From positions 109,899,088 to 109,963,087 of the forward strand of contig NW_026262734.1 in the NCBI RefSeq assembly GCF_021869535.1: a stretch of 64,000 nucleotides of DNA, given 5' to 3'. The translations under genes were made by a program, and so were the position numbers. This DNA comes from Mytilus californianus. Its lineage: Eukaryota; Mollusca; Bivalvia; Mytilida; Mytilidae. The notes under the pieces were generated by a model. The model was not told the DNA's origin, made no database searches, and saw only the letters and a program-made list of their open reading frames with translations. Below are positions 60,136-64,000 of this stretch, piece by piece (within the stretch, counting starts at the first letter, position 1; the number at the start of each line of letters is the position of its first letter).

Positions 60136-61314
60136 ATGAGAGCCTTCTTTGCTTTTTGCATCGTAATGATATGTTTGTCGGGTAAGTTAATATTATTCTC
60201 ACGAGGAAAACACATAGAATAATTCAAAAGGGACAACTACTAAACCTCATAACGCAATGATAAAAGTAAGGTAGACGGCGATCAACCACGATATCTGTAC
60301 TACGAACTGTTGGTTTAGTTCAAGCATAATCAACATGATGAGGGAATATTATTTTCGTGAGCGCTCATCCCTCTTTACGTAGGACAGTTGTGTAGCAGCA
60401 CAGCAGAAGAACATTCCGTAAAAATGGACTTAAGACTTAAATGGCCGGGTTGGAAATACTGTTTCATAACACTGGAGCATTGTCACCAATTAACATTTAA
60501 GTGTATAGAAATATAAAATTCAAATTCGGTAATACCTTACAACAACTCAATGGTCAAAGAGGCATACTTAGGTATATAAACCTTGTGAAATGTTCCAAAG
60601 ATGTGTCTGAAAAACAATTGGTACAATCAAGTTTTCCTGAAACTTTGATAAGTGTGGAAGGTTTGGCATCGTTGACACAGGTTGCTAGAGTTTTATCTTT
60701 AATAATCCCTGCCCAGCCCTGACCGTCTATGAAGGGGTGTACTTAGTCAACGTTGGTTTGATTTGGTTTTGTATAATTTGAATTGTGTACTCATTGCAAT
60801 AACAATATTCGTGAATATTTGTATAATAAAATATGGCGTCCATCGAGCATGACGGGTTGTCGGCATACTTAGATTATGTTTGCGTTTGTTTGTATTATGT
60901 TACTTCATACACTCAATGTAATGCAAATATCAGTGAGACAGCAACCTAACGATACAACCAAAACCACTACACGATAAGGTAACATTCTGTCAATATCGTA
61001 TCGCGCGATTTACTAATTTTATCTTTATTTTTTATAAAAGCTATATTTTATCATTTTCACACCAAATAGTTTGACAGCAGTGACTTATATGGCCTTTAAA
61101 AATCATAACCTGATTATAAGACAGACTTTATAATGAAAAATAACAATATATTTTAGGTTTGGAACATCCTGTTGCTGCTGTTAAATGCTTCCAAAGTTAT
61201 TGTAGAAATAGATCTGACTGCAGAGAGGGGTGTAACGACATTGGTTGTTTCACAAAACTTTCCTGCAATGTCGAAAGAGGGCGATGCTGCTGTGATGGTT
61301 GTATCTCCAATTAA
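60136..61314 (+). CDS. B4: secreted ten-cysteine peptide precursor, intact
   Basis: Two coding exons. The first is 60124-60181, with ATG at 60136 and acceptor TCTTCCAG just upstream. It encodes a 16-residue signal (M-R-A-F-F, hydrophobic, ending L-S-G) and ends in phase 1 before GTAAGT. The second, 61157-61314, follows TATTTTAG, starts GT-TTG and ends at TAA 61312-61314. The 67-residue precursor has mature framework C-x4-C-x5-C-x3-C-x4-C-x5-C-x6-CCC-x2-C. This differs from A3 only in loop lengths 1, 2 and 6. Charge is near neutral with several Arg. It shares with subfamily A the start G-L, the A-A before Cys1 and the C-I end. Both exons, splice sites and phase are intact, so it is the best candidate for an expressed B gene. 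The function is unknown. Confidence 0.8.
60465..60720 (-). repeat. Antisense intronic module in B4
   Basis: Matches 30416-30730 in B2 and 15650-15900 in B1. The minus-strand frame open in B2 is interrupted here. Unrecognised. Confidence 0.45.
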
Positions 61315-61528
61315 TAAACTGGAAAATTCAGAACTTAAAATTTTGAACAGTGTCGAGACTGCGTTTATGCATGCATATTAAATTATTACATTAGTCTACG
61401 CTCTGAATTACAAAATGTTTCTGGCACTTTGATTGGTAGTTTTATTAATTGTTACCCATCATCATTGATTACAATATTTGAACATTTCACTAGCATGTTT
61501 TTTATCATTATATTGTAATATAATTACA

Positions 61529-61534
61529 ATTAAA
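61529..61534 (+). terminator. Possible B4 polyadenylation signal ATTAAA
   Basis: ATTAAA about 215 bases after the stop. No AATAAA is nearby except one overlapping the stop codon (TTAATAAACT). Confidence 0.3.
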
Positions 61535-61715
61535 TACTATGTATAAGGAGTCAATTGATAAAGAATCAAAATGAAAATTAAGAATTGAAAAACTGATTGG
61601 GTATACATACACATGCTTCCTCGATCTTTAAAGACTCAAAAGTTGCTAAGGACCTGTCCTACCACCATGACAAATATGTTGCTGTCCCCGAAGATAAAGC
61701 CCAAAAACAAAATCA

Positions 61716-61732
61716 TGTGTGTGTGTGTGTGT
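61716..61732. repeat. (TG)n microsatellite
   Basis: Eight TG repeats. Confidence 0.9.
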
Positions 61733-61839
61733 AACTTACATCACATAAAGTGCTTGATAAAGGGATAAGGTATTTACAATGCACTTTGAAACTCAACTCT
61801 TTGAAGAATGAAAAGAAGATAGTTTTATCCCTTCAGCTA

Positions 61840-62225
61840 TATAGATGATGTCCTCTCAATAAATATTTCAAAGTTTGATGACTATGTTAAACGCATCTAT
61901 CCCATGAAACTTGAAATTGAGGTTACAACCGATACAGTCTGTACCATGTCTAGACTTCCATCTAGAAATTGGCCAAGAGTTGATTTAAGCTTCTCAAAAG
62001 TGAATTTTCCATTTCTATATAGCAATATTCCAAAAGCGCCTGCATATAGTGTTTATATCTCCCATATGATACAATATTCCAGAGCATCCATTTCCTATCA
62101 TTATTTCCTTGATAGGGGGTTACGCTTACAAGGAAACTATTAAACCAACAGTTACAAGTTACGAAGTCGTATTCATTCCTTTGAAAATGTTACGGACACC
62201 TTAACGAGGTGATTGATCCTTATGA
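61840..62225 (+). mobile_element. Retroelement RT C-terminal fragment
   Basis: The plus strand reads Y-P-M-K-L-E-I-E-V-T near 61898, then V-N-F-P-F-L-Y-S-N-I-P and Y-S-V-Y-I-S-H-M-I-Q-Y-S-R-A near 62000-62085, and D-R-G-L-R-L-Q-G near 62115. Same RT family as 31020 and 59735, but in plus orientation. Confidence 0.7.
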
Positions 62226-62235
62226 GAAAACAAGT

Positions 62236-62500
62236 GAAATAACAAATATACCGAACTCCAAGAAAAATTCAAAACGGAAAATCCCTTATCAAATGGCAAA
62301 ATCAAATGCTTAAACACATGGAAAACAACTGTCATATTCCTGACTTGGTACAGATATTTCCTTATGTAGAAAATGGTGGATTAAATCTGGTTTTATAGCT
62401 AGCTTCATGTACACCTCTCATTTGTATGACAGTCGCATAAAATTCCATTATATTGACAAAAATATGTGAATAAAAAAACCTAGACATGATAGGTAATCAA
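62236..62500. repeat. DR2 copy
   Basis: TCAAATGGCAAAATCAAATG through CATTATATTGAC and ACATGATAGGT, matching 8270-8500. Confidence 0.75.
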
Positions 62501-62509
62501 CGCATCATG

Positions 62510-63130
62510 GATGTTGTGATTTAGACAATTTTGTACCTAGTCTGACATTTTTTCTGGCCATTCTTTCAATAATTATGTTGTTCATTTCCATAATCTCACC
62601 GTAAAATTTCTATTCTATTGCCAAAAGATGGAGTTTTGCAAGATGGATGCAAATTATTTTGATATTTCAATTGAAGACACTGTCAGATTTATTTACATCT
62701 TTTTTTAGAAACATTTGAAATTCAAGGATTTTGACAGGAATGTTAATGAAAATCTTCAAATGTTTAGCAAATTTTTTATAGGCCATTAATAATAATTGGC
62801 TTAATAATTTCCAGAAACAGGCATTAACAATGCACTTTCTCAACAACAAAAATAAATAACTTTCATCTAAATTGGTGTTCATTCTTTTAAGGAAAGCATA
62901 CATTTCCTGTATTTACATATACATGACTGTACAAATACCTAATGCTGAGATGATTCCAATTACTGTTAAATAGCAATATAATGGGGAATATGCAGATAAA
63001 TTTATTGCAGAAAATGCTCAGGTAAGCGTTATGCAATTGTGTTTATTGATTCAACCAAATTACTGGTAATTGTAATTTAAATAGGCCTTAATTATTAACT
63101 TATGTCAGATGATTATGACACTGATTTTAC
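62510..63130. other. AT-rich stretch, no gene seen
   Basis: A 78-codon minus-strand frame (62667-62903) lacks any recognisable motif. No repeat structure noticed. Confidence 0.4.
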
Positions 63131-63133
63131 AAC

Positions 63134-63349
63134 TATTGAGGTCAAGATTGTGTGTATTCAGTTAGATATGCAATAAATTGAATACACAAATTATTGACCT
63201 CAATACCAGTATGATTATCAACTGTCACGATGTATTAATATAACTGTGGTCAATTAAGACTGCATTCGAGTGGAGTTTAATTCAATTAATACTTACACCT
63301 TTGAGTGTAATTGTTTGAAAATCGTGGCAGCTGTCAATCATACTGGTAT
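63134..63349. repeat. Two overlapping foldbacks
   Basis: 63134-63205 has arms TATTGAGGTCAAGATTGTGT and its near complement ending GACCTCAATA. 63203-63349 has arms ATACCAGTATGATTATCAAC and a complement ending CATACTGGTAT. The outer edges of the two foldbacks overlap by three bases. Confidence 0.7.
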
Positions 63350-63824
63350 TGTATCAATAATCCCATTTGCCTTATGCAATAATGGGAATAAAAGCATTTA
63401 AAAAAAGTGTAGAAATCAACTCTGATATCAATACACATCTTGAACCAAATTTAATTGAATGGCATAAAGGAACAAAAGATACTGATATAACACTTTCATT
63501 ATTCTTATCAACTGCTTAAATTTGATCAGTCACATTTTTTCACATTAATTAATAAATGGTAATTTAATATAAAGTTCGATTTACAAAGGAACTATTTGCA
63601 AGCATGGCAAGTGTATATCTAAAAACAAAGAAGTTGTTCTCCCAACCTTTTCTCAATTCAAAGACAAATAACATATTAAAAGTTGGCAGTTGATGATAAA
63701 AAATGGTGTATAAAGTTTCTGCAAGTCATAGAAACACATCATCATTTTCATGACATGTCTTCAACTAAGAATTTTGCACCATCTCCAAATCCGGAGTGAT
63801 GACATAGATCCAGCATGGCTGAAT
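63350..63824. other. AT-rich stretch, no gene seen
   Basis: Only a small hairpin around TCCCATTTGCC and AATGGGA (63361-63388) was noticed. Confidence 0.35.
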
Positions 63825-64000
63825 AAAAAATGTCAAACATAGGGGTACAGCAATCAACATCGTGTTATAATCTTAATCACTATAAAAACAAACAAATATG
63901 TCAACAAATAAAAACAAAATGGAATATAGACAAAGCACATAAGCAAAAATGAAAGACAGGAATACAAAAAAATGACTATAGCACAATAACACAATGGCGG
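63825..64000. repeat. DR2 copy running off the window
   Basis: AATAAAAAATGTCAAACATA then GGGGTACAGCAATCAACATC through AACACAATGGCGG, matching 8494-8834. Confidence 0.75.

Larger units (their letters stand above)
56480..61540 (+). repeat. Duplicon unit B4
   Basis: Colinear with B1 (13030-17700): conserved 5' edge with TATATAA, leader donors, DR3, signal exon, intron with the antisense module, mature exon and 3' flank. Private insertions: 57150-58127, the DR1 copy at 59393 and the RT fragment at 59735. Confidence 0.75.

Noticed and set aside
61172-61381. 69-codon plus-strand frame overlapping the B4 mature exon
   Set aside because: Wrong frame relative to the conserved Cys-rich exon; a shadow of the real gene.

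Overview
The window looks like nuclear DNA from a bivalve, most likely a marine mussel (Mytilus or a close relative). It is strongly AT-rich, has spliced genes with tiny exons, and is packed with short dispersed repeats, foldback elements, minisatellites and decayed retrotransposons of the kind common in mussel genomes. There is no bacterial, organellar or viral gene layout, and no long host ORF. The genus call rests on repeat content recalled from mussel sequence and on short secreted Cys-rich peptide genes. It is an inference.

The main gene content is a tandem cluster of small secreted cysteine-rich peptide genes in two related subfamilies, called A and B here. The common structure is: a possible non-coding leader exon; a 58-64 nt exon carrying a 16-residue signal peptide that starts M-R-A and ends in phase 1; an intron of about 1-2.3 kb; and one exon for a mature peptide of about 51-53 residues with ten cysteines, including a C-C-C-x2-C ending. 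Two genes are intact: A3 (24601..26694) and B4 (60136..61314). The others are broken in different ways: A1 (mature exon 3741), A2 (signal exon 7107, mature exon 9604), B1 (15103 and 17427), B2 (remnant around 30140-30735), A4 (33497), B3 (orphan signal exon 49285) and A5 (mature exon 54240).

The layout is a repeated A-B duplicon: A1 alone (1-4105); A2-B1 (about 4106-17700); A3-B2 (about 21340-30735); A4-B3 (about 32825-49342, split by a nest of transposable elements); and A5-B4 (about 50510-61540). Whole introns, flanks and minisatellites are shared between units, so the cluster grew by segmental duplication and then decayed.

Between and inside the units lie a hAT element (18802-19457), a 22-bp minisatellite (20392-20742), a YLDD-type retroelement (31020-32820), and a nested DIRS-like plus BEL/Pao insertion (34390-43690). 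Most of that nest sits in a direct tandem duplication of about 5.6 kb (34848-40469 and 40470-46098). There is also a 36-bp minisatellite (46105-46735), several MITEs and foldbacks, and copies of at least four dispersed repeat families (DR1-DR4). I saw no tRNA, rRNA or CRISPR.
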